Below are positions 42,131 through 50,990 of a stretch of DNA of 51,545 nt, piece by piece; the stretch's first letter is position 1; the number at the start of each line of letters is the position of its first letter. Origin of the DNA: Leadbetterella byssophila_A (GTDB lineage: Bacteria > Bacteroidota > Bacteroidia > Cytophagales > Spirosomataceae); the NCBI GenBank assembly GCA_040394735.1, contig JBEBRR010000025.1, forward strand, positions 1 to 51,545. The letters run 5' to 3'. The translations under genes were made by a program, and so were the position numbers. The notes under the pieces are model-generated. The model was given only the letters and a program-made list of their open reading frames with translations, searched no databases and was not told the DNA's origin.

Positions 42131-44422
42131 TTATTTCAGATCAAACCGGTCAAGGTTCATCACCTTATCCCAGGCTGCTGCAAAATCCTTTACGAATTTT
42201 TCGCCGGAATCTGCGCAGGCGTAGACTTCTGCTATCACCCTGAGTTCTGAATTAGAGCCAAACACCAGGTCAGCACGGGTTCCCGCCCATTTTCTCTCCC
42301 CGGTGTTCCGGTCCGTCCCTTCATACAATTCTTTATCCAGTGCAGCGGCTTTCCAAACGGTTCCCATATCCAGCAGGTTAACGAAAAAGTCATTGGTCAG
42401 CTGTCCGGGCCTGTCGGTAAACACCCCGTGGGAAGAACCATCATAATTGGCATTCAGAGCGCGCATACCCCCTACCAGCACGGTCAATTCAGGAGCCGTG
42501 AGGGTCAGCAGTTGTGCCTTATCGATCAGCAGGGCCTCGGTAGATACCGATGACCGTCCTTTACGGTAGTTCCGGAACCCGTCGGCCTGCGGTTCCAGGT
42601 AGCTGAACGAATCCACATCGGTCTGCTCCTGCGATGCATCCGTACGGCCGGGCGAAAAAGGTACGCTGATCGCATATCCCGCATCTTTAGCTGCTTTTTC
42701 TACCGCTGCACATCCGCCCAGAACAATCAGATCGGCCAGGGATACCCTTTTATTATCCGACCGGCCCTCATTGAATTCCTTTTGCAGAGTTTCCAGCTTG
42801 TCCAGGGTTTCCGAAATCAATGGGGTATTGTTCACCTGCCAGTATTTCTGGGGAGCCAGGCGCAGCCGGGCTCCGTTGGCACCGCCCCGCTTGTCACCGC
42901 CCCGGAAAGTGGAGGCCGACGCCCAGGCTGTAGAAACCAGTTGCGAAACCGTCAGGCCCGAGCCCAGAATGCGGTCTTTCAAACCGGCCGTATCTTCAGC
43001 GTTGATCAGCTCGTGATCTACTGCCGGAACCGGATCCTGCCAGATCAGCACTTCTTCAGGTACGTCGGGACCCAGGTATCGTGAACGCGGCCCCAGATCG
43101 CGATGCGTCAGCTTAAACCATGCGCGGGCAAATGCGTCGGCAAACTGGTCAGGGTTCTCCAGGAAACGCCGGGATATCTTTCCGTATTCCGGATCTAAAC
43201 GCAGCGACAGGTCAGTGGTCAGCATTTTGGGAGCATGCCTTTTCGACGGATCATGCGCATCGGGTACGGTCTCTGCCCCCATGCCGTATTTAGGTACCCA
43301 CTGGTGAGCTCCTGCCGGGCTCTTCTCCAGCTCCCATTCATACCCGAACAGGTTCCAAAGAAAATTGTTGCTCCATTTGGTAGGCGTAGTGGTCCATGTT
43401 ACTTCCAGTCCGCTGGTAATGGTATCTCCGCCTTTACCGGTACCGAAACTGTTTTTCCAGCCCAGTCCCTGATCTTCCAGGTCCGCCCCTTCCGGGTCGG
43501 CGCCCACATGATCAGAAGGCGCGGCGCCATGCGTTTTACCAAAAGTATGGCCGCCGGCAATCAGGGCTACGGTTTCTTCATCACTCATTGACATCCTGCT
43601 AAACGTATCCCGGATATCTTTTGCTGCTGCCAGGGGATCTGGATTACCATTAGGCCCTTCCGGGTTCACGTAGATCAAACCCATCTGAACAGCGGCCAGC
43701 GGGTTTTCCAGGTTCCTGGAATGTTTGTTTACGTCAGCATCATCATCGGATACCAGAACTGAGCCGCTGGCATTATCCACCCCGTGCGAACCGCCGTGGG
43801 CATACCTGATGTCACCTCCCAGCCATTCTTTTTCAGCACCCCAGTAAACCGACTGATCCGGCTCCCAGACGTCTTCCCGCCCTCCGGCAAAACCGAAGGT
43901 TTTAAAGCCCATTGACTCCAGAGCCACGTTCCCGGTAAGGATCATTAAATCTGCCCACGAAATTTTCTTACCGTACTTTTGCTTGACCGGCCACAGCAGG
44001 CGGCGCGCTTTGTCCAGGCTCACATTATCCGGCCAGCTGTTCAGCGGAGCGAAACGCTGCTGACCGGCTCCGGCACCACCCCGGCCGTCCTGCACCCGGT
44101 ACGTACCGGCACTATGCCAGGCCATCCGGATAAACAGCGGACCGTAATGGCCAAAATCCGCCGGCCACCAGTCCTGTGAGTCCGTCATGAGGGCATGCAG
44201 ATCTTTTTTTAGGGCCTCCAGGTCAAGACTCTTGAATTCTTCCGCATAGTTAAAGTTTTTACCCATAGGGTCAGATAAGGAGGAGTTCTGCCGCAGCAGA
44301 TTAACTTTCAGCTGATTGGGCCACCATTCATGATTCTGGGTGCCTTCACCTGCCACCGGCTTATTCAGTGTTCCATTATGAAACGGGCATTTGCTGATGT
44401 CTCCATTTCCGTTGTTTTCCAT
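42131..44422 (-). CDS. katG: Catalase-peroxidase KatG
   Basis: 763 residues, two peroxidase-like domains as in all KatG proteins; only the N-terminal one binds heme. Distal residues are R99, W102 and H103 in IRMAWHSAGTYR, with the proximal His in LIAGGHTFGKTHGA. The Met of RMSMSDEE and the Tyr of IYVNPEGPNG should form the Met-Tyr-Trp adduct with W102, needed for catalase activity. It destroys hydrogen peroxide in the cytoplasm. It is divergent from oxyR, with 99 nt between the starts, so OxyR control is expected. It shows no truncation. Confidence 0.98.
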   Translation of the reverse strand: MENNGNGDISKCPFHNGTLNKPVAGEGTQNHEWWPNQLKVNLLRQNSSLSDPMGKNFNYAEEFKSLDLEALKKDLHALMTDSQDWWPADFGHYGPLFIRMAWHSAGTYRVQDGRGGAGAGQQRFAPLNSWPDNVSLDKARRLLWPVKQKYGKKISWADLMILTGNVALESMGFKTFGFAGGREDVWEPDQSVYWGAEKEWLGGDIRYAHGGSHGVDNASGSVLVSDDDADVNKHSRNLENPLAAVQMGLIYVNPEGPNGNPDPLAAAKDIRDTFSRMSMSDEETVALIAGGHTFGKTHGAAPSDHVGADPEGADLEDQGLGWKNSFGTGKGGDTITSGLEVTWTTTPTKWSNNFLWNLFGYEWELEKSPAGAHQWVPKYGMGAETVPDAHDPSKRHAPKMLTTDLSLRLDPEYGKISRRFLENPDQFADAFARAWFKLTHRDLGPRSRYLGPDVPEEVLIWQDPVPAVDHELINAEDTAGLKDRILGSGLTVSQLVSTAWASASTFRGGDKRGGANGARLRLAPQKYWQVNNTPLISETLDKLETLQKEFNEGRSDNKRVSLADLIVLGGCAAVEKAAKDAGYAISVPFSPGRTDASQEQTDVDSFSYLEPQADGFRNYRKGRSSVSTEALLIDKAQLLTLTAPELTVLVGGMRALNANYDGSSHGVFTDRPGQLTNDFFVNLLDMGTVWKAAALDKELYEGTDRNTGERKWAGTRADLVFGSNSELRVIAEVYACADSGEKFVKDFAAAWDKVMNLDRFDLK

Positions 44423-44471
44423 AAATCAATCTGTTTTCGTTTATGTCATAAAATTAGAAGAAATATTTATA

Positions 44472-44499
44472 TTGACAAACAAAATTGTTTTTATATTTG
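44472..44499 (+). promoter_or_regulatory. Promoter of oxyR
   Basis: TTG (44472-44474), a 17-nt spacer and TATATTTG (44492-44499), a full match to the Bacteroidota consensus. The ATG is 22 nt downstream. Confidence 0.65.
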
Positions 44500-44500
44500 C

Positions 44501-44517
44501 TATTGATATTATCAATA
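44501..44517. promoter_or_regulatory. LysR-type palindrome between katG and oxyR (candidate OxyR site)
   Basis: TATTGATA and TATCAATA are perfect arms around a single T, containing the T-N11-A pattern of LysR-type regulators. It sits just downstream of the oxyR -7 element over the predicted start, fitting negative autoregulation. It lies about 80 nt upstream of the katG start. Confidence 0.6.
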
Positions 44518-44521
44518 TATT

Positions 44522-45454
44522 ATGAATATTCAGCAGTTACAGTATATCATCGCTCTCGACCGGTATAAAAATTTTACCAAAGCTTCAGAAAGCTGCTTTA
44601 TCACCCAGGCCACCATGAGCACCATGATCCGCCGCCTGGAAGAAGAACTGGATGTGGTGATTTTTGACCGGAAGGCTAATCCGATTCTCACCACTGATGC
44701 GGGCAAAGAAATTATAGCAGAAGCTGAAAAGGCCCTTGTTCATATTAAAAATATGACCACCCTGGCCAAAGAAGACAACGGGGTGTTCGAAGGAAATGTG
44801 CGGATAGGCATCATTCCCACCATAGCGAACTCCCTTCTCCCCCTGGTGCTGAAGCCGGTAATGCAGCAATACCCGAAACTGGAGATCACCGTCACAGAGC
44901 TCACTACTGAAAACGTGCTGTACCAGCTGAAAGACAACCAGCTTGATTTCGGTATAATCTCCACACCGGTAGATGTCAAAGGCTACGACACTGAAGTGCT
45001 TTATTATGAACCACTTAAGGTGTATGGAAAGCTCCGGTCGAACAAAAAATACCTGATGACCAGTGACCTTACCAGTGAAACCCACTGGCTTCTCGAAGAC
45101 GGGCATTGTATCCGGGATCAGATCATGAGTTATTGTTCATTGCAGAACAAAGACAACCAGCTGTCCAATCTCAAATTCCAGTCTCATTCTTTTGAAACCC
45201 TGCTGAACATGGTGGACAGCTTCGGCGGGCTGACCATTATACCCGAGCTGTATGTTCAGACCATGCCCGAAAAGCAGCAAAGTAAAATCCAGGAATTTGA
45301 AAAGCCGTTTCCCGTACGGGAAGTCAGCCTGATCTCGTACCGGTCTGACGTGAAAGCAAGCCTGGGCAAAGCGCTGGCGGAAAAGGTCAGACAGATTGTT
45401 GCAGAGGTGCTGAAAGTAGATCTCAAGAAGGCGGTGGTGTTAAAAGGCCCCTGA
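44522..45454 (+). CDS. oxyR: Peroxide-sensing LysR-type regulator OxyR
   Basis: 310 residues. The N-terminal winged helix (1-60) reads MNIQQLQYIIALDRYKNFTK. The effector domain keeps both redox cysteines: C196 in EDGHCIRDQ and C205 in MSYCSLQ, nine residues apart as C199 and C208 are in Escherichia coli OxyR. Peroxide-induced disulfide formation would activate it at katG. It is divergent from katG and carries a LysR palindrome near its own start. Retention of GHCIRDQ separates it from other LysR proteins. Confidence 0.97.
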   Translation: MNIQQLQYIIALDRYKNFTKASESCFITQATMSTMIRRLEEELDVVIFDRKANPILTTDAGKEIIAEAEKALVHIKNMTTLAKEDNGVFEGNVRIGIIPTIANSLLPLVLKPVMQQYPKLEITVTELTTENVLYQLKDNQLDFGIISTPVDVKGYDTEVLYYEPLKVYGKLRSNKKYLMTSDLTSETHWLLEDGHCIRDQIMSYCSLQNKDNQLSNLKFQSHSFETLLNMVDSFGGLTIIPELYVQTMPEKQQSKIQEFEKPFPVREVSLISYRSDVKASLGKALAEKVRQIVAEVLKVDLKKAVVLKGP

Positions 45455-45483
45455 CATCCGCCGTTCAGCGCAATGCGGGTACC

Positions 45484-45768
45484 CTATATTACTTTTACCA
45501 CTTTAAAGTATTCCTCTTCTTTCTGGGGAGCATTCAGAAGTGCCTCGGCACGCGTAAGATCATTACGGGCCGCATCTTCCCTGTACGCATTAATGTTTTC
45601 ATGCATATGGATCACAGGAACGACACCTTCGGTATCCACCTCTTCCAGTTGATCTATCCAGGCAAGAATCTGCTCTATATCCACAGAAAGCTGGTCTTCC
45701 TCTTCCGGGGTCAGCTCTAGACGGGCCAGGTGAGCCACTTTCTTAATGGTTGCGATATCGATGGGCAT
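45484..45768 (-). CDS. gatC: Aspartyl/glutamyl-tRNA amidotransferase subunit C
   Basis: 94 residues, full GatC length. The typical start IDIATIKKVAHLARLELTPEEE and the PVIHMHENINAYREDAAR segment are both visible. GatC stabilises GatA within the GatCAB complex that amidates mischarged Glu-tRNA(Gln) and Asp-tRNA(Asn). It overlaps the end of the plsC gene by 26 nt and is not beside gatA or gatB in this window. Confidence 0.95.
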   Translation of the reverse strand: MPIDIATIKKVAHLARLELTPEEEDQLSVDIEQILAWIDQLEEVDTEGVVPVIHMHENINAYREDAARNDLTRAEALLNAPQKEEEYFKVVKVI

Positions 45769-46489
45769 ATCGGTCTATCTCGGTTTGAATGATTGTATAC
45801 ACTTCCTGCTTCAGCTCGTCTATGGTTTTTCCTTCCGGCCTGACCGGCTGATGAATAATAACGCGCGGGAAATCCCGGAAGACGAAAGTATCGGGCATAA
45901 TGCGGTACAAATTTACGAAAGTTATCGGAACTATAGGCGTTTTACTTTCTGCTGCCAACACAAAGGCTCCGTCTTTGAACGGCTGTTTCATAATGGGAAT
46001 AGTATCGCTAAGTATTCCTCCTTCGGGCATGATGAAAAGACTTCGCCCGGACTCCAGGGCCCTTATTGACCGCTTGAAAGACTTTGCCCGGCTGCTCTTA
46101 TCGCTCCTGTCTACCTGAATATGCAGTTTGGCAAACATATAGCCCAGCAAAGGCACCTTTTTCACTGAGCTTTTCCCCATATAGGAAAAATAGTTTCGTA
46201 CTACCTTCATGCCGACGGCTACATCAAGATAAGAAAAATGGTTGGCCACAAAAATGTACCGTTTTTTTTTATCCGGGCGAAACCGGTACTCGGTCTTTAC
46301 CCAAAGCCCGCTGACAAAGAAAAAAATATCTGCCCAGAAGTTGGTCAGCTTCGTTCCCAGCCGGTTCCACCTTTTTACCTGTATACAAACGAATATAAAA
46401 GGAAAGAGCGCCAGGAAGATCATCACCAGCCAAAGCACACACCAGGCATTGTACAGGTAATTAAAGAGATTAACTTTCTTCCGAGACAT
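45743..46489 (-). CDS. plsC: 1-acyl-sn-glycerol-3-phosphate acyltransferase
   Basis: 248 residues. An N-terminal membrane helix (about 15-37) precedes the catalytic HX4D motif H84-FSYL-D89 in VANHFSYLDV; the acceptor motif appears as FIMPEGG near 150. It acylates lysophosphatidic acid to phosphatidic acid at the inner membrane. It overlaps terC by 20 nt upstream and gatC by 26 nt downstream, so all three are on one message. Unlike the protein at 32368, it has standard motif spacing and is the better candidate for the housekeeping PlsC. Confidence 0.9.
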   Translation of the reverse strand: MSRKKVNLFNYLYNAWCVLWLVMIFLALFPFIFVCIQVKRWNRLGTKLTNFWADIFFFVSGLWVKTEYRFRPDKKKRYIFVANHFSYLDVAVGMKVVRNYFSYMGKSSVKKVPLLGYMFAKLHIQVDRSDKSSRAKSFKRSIRALESGRSLFIMPEGGILSDTIPIMKQPFKDGAFVLAAESKTPIVPITFVNLYRIMPDTFVFRDFPRVIIHQPVRPEGKTIDELKQEVYTIIQTEIDRYAHRYRNH

Positions 46490-47240
46490 GCTTTTTCAGT
46501 TGTACCGGCTCGGCCGTATTCTTCCGCATTTTCATGTTCAGCAATTCCACAAAGAAAGAGAATGCCATGGCGAAGTACACATAACCTTTGGGAACATGCA
46601 CATGAAATGCCTCGGCCACGAGAAGCGTACCGATAAGCAACAGGAAAGAAAGCGCCAGAATCTTCACCGTAGGGTGCTTTTCAACAAAATCACCGATAGG
46701 TTTGGCAAAAATGAGCATAACAATAGACGACAGGATAATGGAAGCCGCCATCACAGCTATAATGCTGGTCATCCCTACAGCGGTAATAATAGAATCTACC
46801 GAGAAAATAATATTGATCAAAACAATATCCAGAATGGCTCTTTGCAGGGTAGCCGCCGTTTTACCGGCCGACACCTTGTCTCCGTCTTCTCCTTCCAGCT
46901 TATGATGGATCTCATAAGTGGTTTTGTACAGCAGGAAAACCCCTCCTCCCAAGATCAGGAGGTCTTTACCGGAAATACCAATATCCCATGGCAAACCGAT
47001 ATCCTGCAGGTTAAACCAGGGTGTCTGCAGCTTCAGGATAAATCCGAGAAGAAACAACAGCCCGATCCGGATAAACATGGCCAGAATGATTCCCCAGTTA
47101 CGGGCCTTGCGTTCATCTTCCGGCTTGAGCTTTGAGGCTATAACGGAAATAAAAATAATATTATCTACTCCCAGAATGATCTCCAGCAGGGTGATCGTAA
47201 AAACACTGGTCAGCGCCGCAGAGGTAAAAAGTTCTTCCAT
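46470..47240 (-). CDS. TerC family integral membrane protein
   Basis: 256 residues with seven or more membrane helices. The TerC hallmarks are the paired Asp-containing helices LEIILGVDNIIFISV near 20-34 and INIIFSVDSIITAVG near 140, and PTVKILALSFLLLIG. TerC-type proteins are tied to metal (manganese) efflux to exoenzymes or tellurite resistance. It is the first of three overlapping genes (with plsC and gatC). Its upstream region contains AATTAGTATGCA on the minus strand, the left half of the fadN operator. Confidence 0.92.
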   Translation of the reverse strand: MEELFTSAALTSVFTITLLEIILGVDNIIFISVIASKLKPEDERKARNWGIILAMFIRIGLLFLLGFILKLQTPWFNLQDIGLPWDIGISGKDLLILGGGVFLLYKTTYEIHHKLEGEDGDKVSAGKTAATLQRAILDIVLINIIFSVDSIITAVGMTSIIAVMAASIILSSIVMLIFAKPIGDFVEKHPTVKILALSFLLLIGTLLVAEAFHVHVPKGYVYFAMAFSFFVELLNMKMRKNTAEPVQLKKHVSEES

Positions 47241-47301
47241 TAATGAATTTTTGAGTAAAAATAGTTATTGTCTGCATACTAATTATAAAAGGCAGATAAA
47301 T

Positions 47302-48891
47302 TTATGGGTGCCCCAGGTCTATCTCCCTGCCTATATTCACTTCCTCCAGGAAAACCGAATCATGGGAGATCACCAGGAGCGTTCCTTTATACATCTTTAC
47401 AGCCGCTGTCAGAATTTCCAGGCTTTGAAGGTCAAGGTTATTGGTAGGTTCGTCAAGAATGATCATATCGGGTGACAATCCGCCGGTGGTCAAACAGCAG
47501 AGCATCAGCCGCATTCTTTCCCCTCCGCTCAGCACACTGCAGGGTTTATCCCAGTCTTTTCCGGAAAAAAGCAGCCGGTGAAGGTTCATTTTTATTTCGT
47601 GCTCAGGAACCTTCAGGCCGTTAAAGGCCTGTACCTGTTCATAAACCGTTCTTTCACCGGCTAAAAGAGAATAATCCTGGTCGGCATATACTATCGTGCT
47701 GTCTGCCCGGTGTACTTTCCCGGTATCCGGTATGAGCTCCCCGCAAATGATTTTCATCAATGTGCTCTTTCCCGAACCGTTCGCACCTTTGACGGACAGG
47801 CGTTCTCCGCTTTCTATCCGCAGATCCAGAGGTACTTCCCACAGGAGCTGATCCCCGTACTTCAGGTTAAGCCCTTCAGCAGAAAACAAGATCTTCCCCC
47901 TGTGTAAACCGGAATCTTCAAATGCTAGCTTCATCCTGTCAATGTCCGGCATCCCTGCCCTTAATTCCCGGAGCTCTTCCGAAATAGCGAAAATCTTGCC
48001 TTCATGCACCTCTTTTAATTTTGAAGTGCTCTTTTCAGCATTATTCCGGAGAGTATTCATCATAATGCGGGCTACTCCTGCCTTTTCCTGCTTTTTTTTG
48101 CCGCGAGCGTCCAGTTTTTGCTGCCTTTCGATAGCCTGACGTTCTGTTTCTTTCGCTTTTCTGAGCGCCTTTTCCATACTCCTCATTCCGGCTTCCGCCG
48201 ATTCGGTGAGAAGCTTTTTCTGCTCCCAATAAAACGAGTAGTTCCCGCCGTAGGTGGTAATTCCTTTGGGGTTTAACTCCAGGATCGTGTCCATCGCTTC
48301 CAGCAGGGTCCGGTCATGACTGATCACGAACATTGCAGTTGCAGAATCCTCAATAAGATGGTACAGATGTTTCCTGCCTTCAGCGTCCAGATGATTGGTC
48401 GGCTCATCCATCAGCAGCAGGTCCGGCTGGTGAATCCTGACCCCGGCCAGAAACACCCTGGTTTTCTCTCCGCCACTCAGTCCTGTCATTGTCCGGTCAG
48501 GTCCAAATGAGCCCATTCCCCAATATTCCAGGGCTTCGCTGCATTTTTCTTCCACGCCCCAGTCGTCGTTCAGGATTTCCAGGTTTTCTACCGTAACGTC
48601 CCCGTTCAGTATTCCCTGTAAGGCATTCCGCTTTTCACTCACACCTAATGCTTCCGCGATGGTCATATGATCAAATTGGCCCAGATTCTGGGGAATATAA
48701 TACGGCTTTCCTGCCGTTAATACCGTTCCGGAGGCGGGAGGAAGCACACCGGCCATGATCTTCATGAGTGTGGATTTTCCCACACCATTATTTCCGATGA
48801 GCCCGGCTTTCGCCCGGCGTTCCGGATAAATACTTATATTTTGAAACAGCACTTCCTGATCCGGAAGTATATAGGATATCTCGTGTAACAT
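47302..48891 (-). CDS. ABC-F family ATPase (ribosome-associated)
   Basis: 529 residues, two ABC ATPase domains in one chain and no membrane segment. Walker A motifs are GNNGVGKST (33-41) and GANGSGKST (369-377); signatures are LSGGEKTR and LSGGERMR; Walker B motifs end in DEPTNHLD and DEPTNNLD. The basic helical linker between domains (about 230-300) is the P-site tRNA-interacting motif of ABC-F proteins. It could be a translation factor of the EttA/Uup kind or an antibiotic-resistance ribosome-protection protein; I cannot decide. The leader contains hairpins and a start-stop ATGTGA, as discussed in the findings. Confidence 0.9.
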   Translation of the reverse strand: MLHEISYILPDQEVLFQNISIYPERRAKAGLIGNNGVGKSTLMKIMAGVLPPASGTVLTAGKPYYIPQNLGQFDHMTIAEALGVSEKRNALQGILNGDVTVENLEILNDDWGVEEKCSEALEYWGMGSFGPDRTMTGLSGGEKTRVFLAGVRIHQPDLLLMDEPTNHLDAEGRKHLYHLIEDSATAMFVISHDRTLLEAMDTILELNPKGITTYGGNYSFYWEQKKLLTESAEAGMRSMEKALRKAKETERQAIERQQKLDARGKKKQEKAGVARIMMNTLRNNAEKSTSKLKEVHEGKIFAISEELRELRAGMPDIDRMKLAFEDSGLHRGKILFSAEGLNLKYGDQLLWEVPLDLRIESGERLSVKGANGSGKSTLMKIICGELIPDTGKVHRADSTIVYADQDYSLLAGERTVYEQVQAFNGLKVPEHEIKMNLHRLLFSGKDWDKPCSVLSGGERMRLMLCCLTTGGLSPDMIILDEPTNNLDLQSLEILTAAVKMYKGTLLVISHDSVFLEEVNIGREIDLGHP

Positions 48892-48980
48892 AATTTCTCA
48901 GGGGTTAAAAAAATAAACGATAACAGCCGGGTCAGTACCGGCTCCGGTTATGTCCTCAAGAAATTATATTTCACATAAAG

Positions 48981-49013
48981 AGAAAAAGGTTTGCCTGTTA
49001 TAAGCAAACCTTT
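48981..49013 (-). terminator. Intrinsic terminator after the M56 gene
   Basis: On the minus strand, AAAGGTTTGC and GCAAACCTTT form a perfect 10-bp stem followed by TTTTTCTCTTT. It lies 25 nt beyond the M56 stop and separates the BlaI/M56 transcript from the ABC-F gene. Confidence 0.85.
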
Positions 49014-49037
49014 AAAATCCCGTTTTAGTTTCATTCC

Positions 49038-50981
49038 TCAATAATCAGACGACCAGTTATTCATATAACTTGACCGGCCGTTCCGGAATCGCCACGACAG
49101 CTTATTGCCGTTCCGGGCTATCGAAAAATCCCTCGCTTCCACGTATTCTTTGTCTATATACTCCTTATCCCCAAAATGCCTGTTTAACAGCTCCCATACC
49201 TTTTCATAGTCGGCCTGGCTTCTTACGTTCCCGTTGATGGTCAGTTCCTCCCCCTTCACCTTAAGAGTAAGATCTTCTTTTCCGGACAGGATACCCGCAC
49301 CGGCCAGCGCCTGGATAAAATCGTTAATGCTTTTTTCCATAGCCGCCCTTTGCTTTTCAGCCAATACACGGATCTGCTCACTTTTCACCCGGATGATCCC
49401 TGACAGGCTGTCAATAGGTGCACTATGCCTGGATATTTCCTCCTGCATTTTAGAAATCGGGGCCTGTTCGCTGCTGATCTTTTCCTGTAATACTGCAATC
49501 TGGTTATGTATTTCCTTTAACCTGGAATCACTTGATGCCATCTTCTTTTCGAGCTGCTCCCGTTGTTCTTCCAGCTGCCGCTCCAGCTTTTCTTTTTCCT
49601 CGCTGCTTAAGTCTTTCCGGAGGCTCAGCTTTCTCGATTCCAGATCCAGCTCCATTCTCCGGATAGAAAGCTTCTGCTGTTCTATCACCGGTCCTTCAAT
49701 TTTTTCAGCCTTTTCACTGATCTCCTTTGAAAGTTTTTCTATCTCCTTTATATGGGTTGCCTGCATTTTAGTGCTGATGCCCGATATCTTTTCGGAGTAT
49801 TTCTGAATTTCATCCGAAAGTGACTGGATTTCCTTTTGCAGCTTTTCCATTTCGGAATTAAGGCTGTCTTTTGCTATACCCCTTTTCTCCCGTATCTCTT
49901 TCTTTTCATCCTGGAATACGGCAGAAATTTCATTAGCCGCTATTTCTCCGATGGCCTCTGGTTCATCCGTCAATTCCTGCTTGGCATAGACCACTCCGCC
50001 AAAAAACAGGCTCATCACAAACAATACCCCCACTATATTCACCGGGTTAAAATAGCCTGAAGGACTTACCCCTACAATCCGTTTAACGCGGGTCAGGAGC
50101 GAGTCGCTTTTCTTTCCGAAGGCCATGGCAAACGGAATTGCATAATCGGCTACTTCTACCAGGGCTTTGGCCAGCACCAGACGGTTACCACAGATTTCAA
50201 GGGCAATGTCATCACAGCAATTCTCCCGCTCTGTCCTGATCCGGGAAGACAATATCCACACAAACGGATTAAAGAAGAAAAGCACTTCTGCAAAACTCTG
50301 GAGAATATTCACCAGGTAATCGCTTCTTTTAATATGCGCCAGCTCATGGGCAAGAATGGCTTCCAGATGCGAGACACTCAAACCGCTCAACATCCCTACC
50401 GGGAATAAGATCACGGGCTTCAGCCATCCTACAGTGACAGGGGAGGTAATTCCCTTTGTTTCAGCCACCTTTACCACCCCTGAAACCCTTACCCGACTAC
50501 GTATCTGCTGCATCAGCTTCTCTGCCTTCTCATTCACCACCGGGAGAGATGCTTTTTTCAGCTTTTCGATAAAGATCAGGCCCAGTGACATTCTGCCCAG
50601 CAGAAAAACCACTCCCAATATCCATAAGGTAGCTACCTGGTCAATATGCCTGTTGAGCCACCCCAAAAGTGAGTCGGAGAAACTTTCGCCGGAAGCCGGA
50701 GCCTCTGCCCATTGCGTTTCACCGGTCAGGAATAAAGCAGATTCTGTCAGTTCAAATGACCTGGCCGGCTGGTAAAGGTAGAAAAATGTTAGCCCGGAAG
50801 TCACCAGAAGCAGCAGCAGGCTCCCCAAAGTCAGATTATAGCGGTAGCGTGACTGTTTTATCCCCAGGGATACTAACCAGCACACCAATACGATAAGTGC
50901 GCCCTGCCAAAGCGAATGTAGCAAAGTATAGCCTAATGCCTGACTGATGTTTTCGGGTAATGTTATTAATAGCTTTTTCAT
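49038..50981 (-). CDS. M56 (BlaR1-type) membrane metallopeptidase with coiled-coil output region
   Basis: 647 residues. Membrane helices lie near 18-40, 50-70, 115-138 and 310-328. The zinc-protease motif H212-E-L-A-H216 sits in AILAHELAHIKRSDY, with CCDDIALE as the third-ligand region. After the last helix comes a long charged coiled coil (about 345-560, with MEKLQKEIQSLSDEIQKYSE) and a small C-terminal domain. There is no penicillin-binding sensor domain of the BlaR1 kind. M56 proteins cleave a BlaI-type repressor on sensing a signal outside. The gene follows the BlaI gene by 9 nt. The signal is unknown. Confidence 0.88.
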   Translation of the reverse strand: MKKLLITLPENISQALGYTLLHSLWQGALIVLVCWLVSLGIKQSRYRYNLTLGSLLLLLVTSGLTFFYLYQPARSFELTESALFLTGETQWAEAPASGESFSDSLLGWLNRHIDQVATLWILGVVFLLGRMSLGLIFIEKLKKASLPVVNEKAEKLMQQIRSRVRVSGVVKVAETKGITSPVTVGWLKPVILFPVGMLSGLSVSHLEAILAHELAHIKRSDYLVNILQSFAEVLFFFNPFVWILSSRIRTERENCCDDIALEICGNRLVLAKALVEVADYAIPFAMAFGKKSDSLLTRVKRIVGVSPSGYFNPVNIVGVLFVMSLFFGGVVYAKQELTDEPEAIGEIAANEISAVFQDEKKEIREKRGIAKDSLNSEMEKLQKEIQSLSDEIQKYSEKISGISTKMQATHIKEIEKLSKEISEKAEKIEGPVIEQQKLSIRRMELDLESRKLSLRKDLSSEEKEKLERQLEEQREQLEKKMASSDSRLKEIHNQIAVLQEKISSEQAPISKMQEEISRHSAPIDSLSGIIRVKSEQIRVLAEKQRAAMEKSINDFIQALAGAGILSGKEDLTLKVKGEELTINGNVRSQADYEKVWELLNRHFGDKEYIDKEYVEARDFSIARNGNKLSWRFRNGRSSYMNNWSSDY

Positions 50982-50990
50982 AATACTGTT

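Noticed and set aside
42131..45454. katG-oxyR as a horizontally acquired island
   Set aside because: Base composition and promoter type match the neighbours, and there are no mobile-element remains or flanking repeats.
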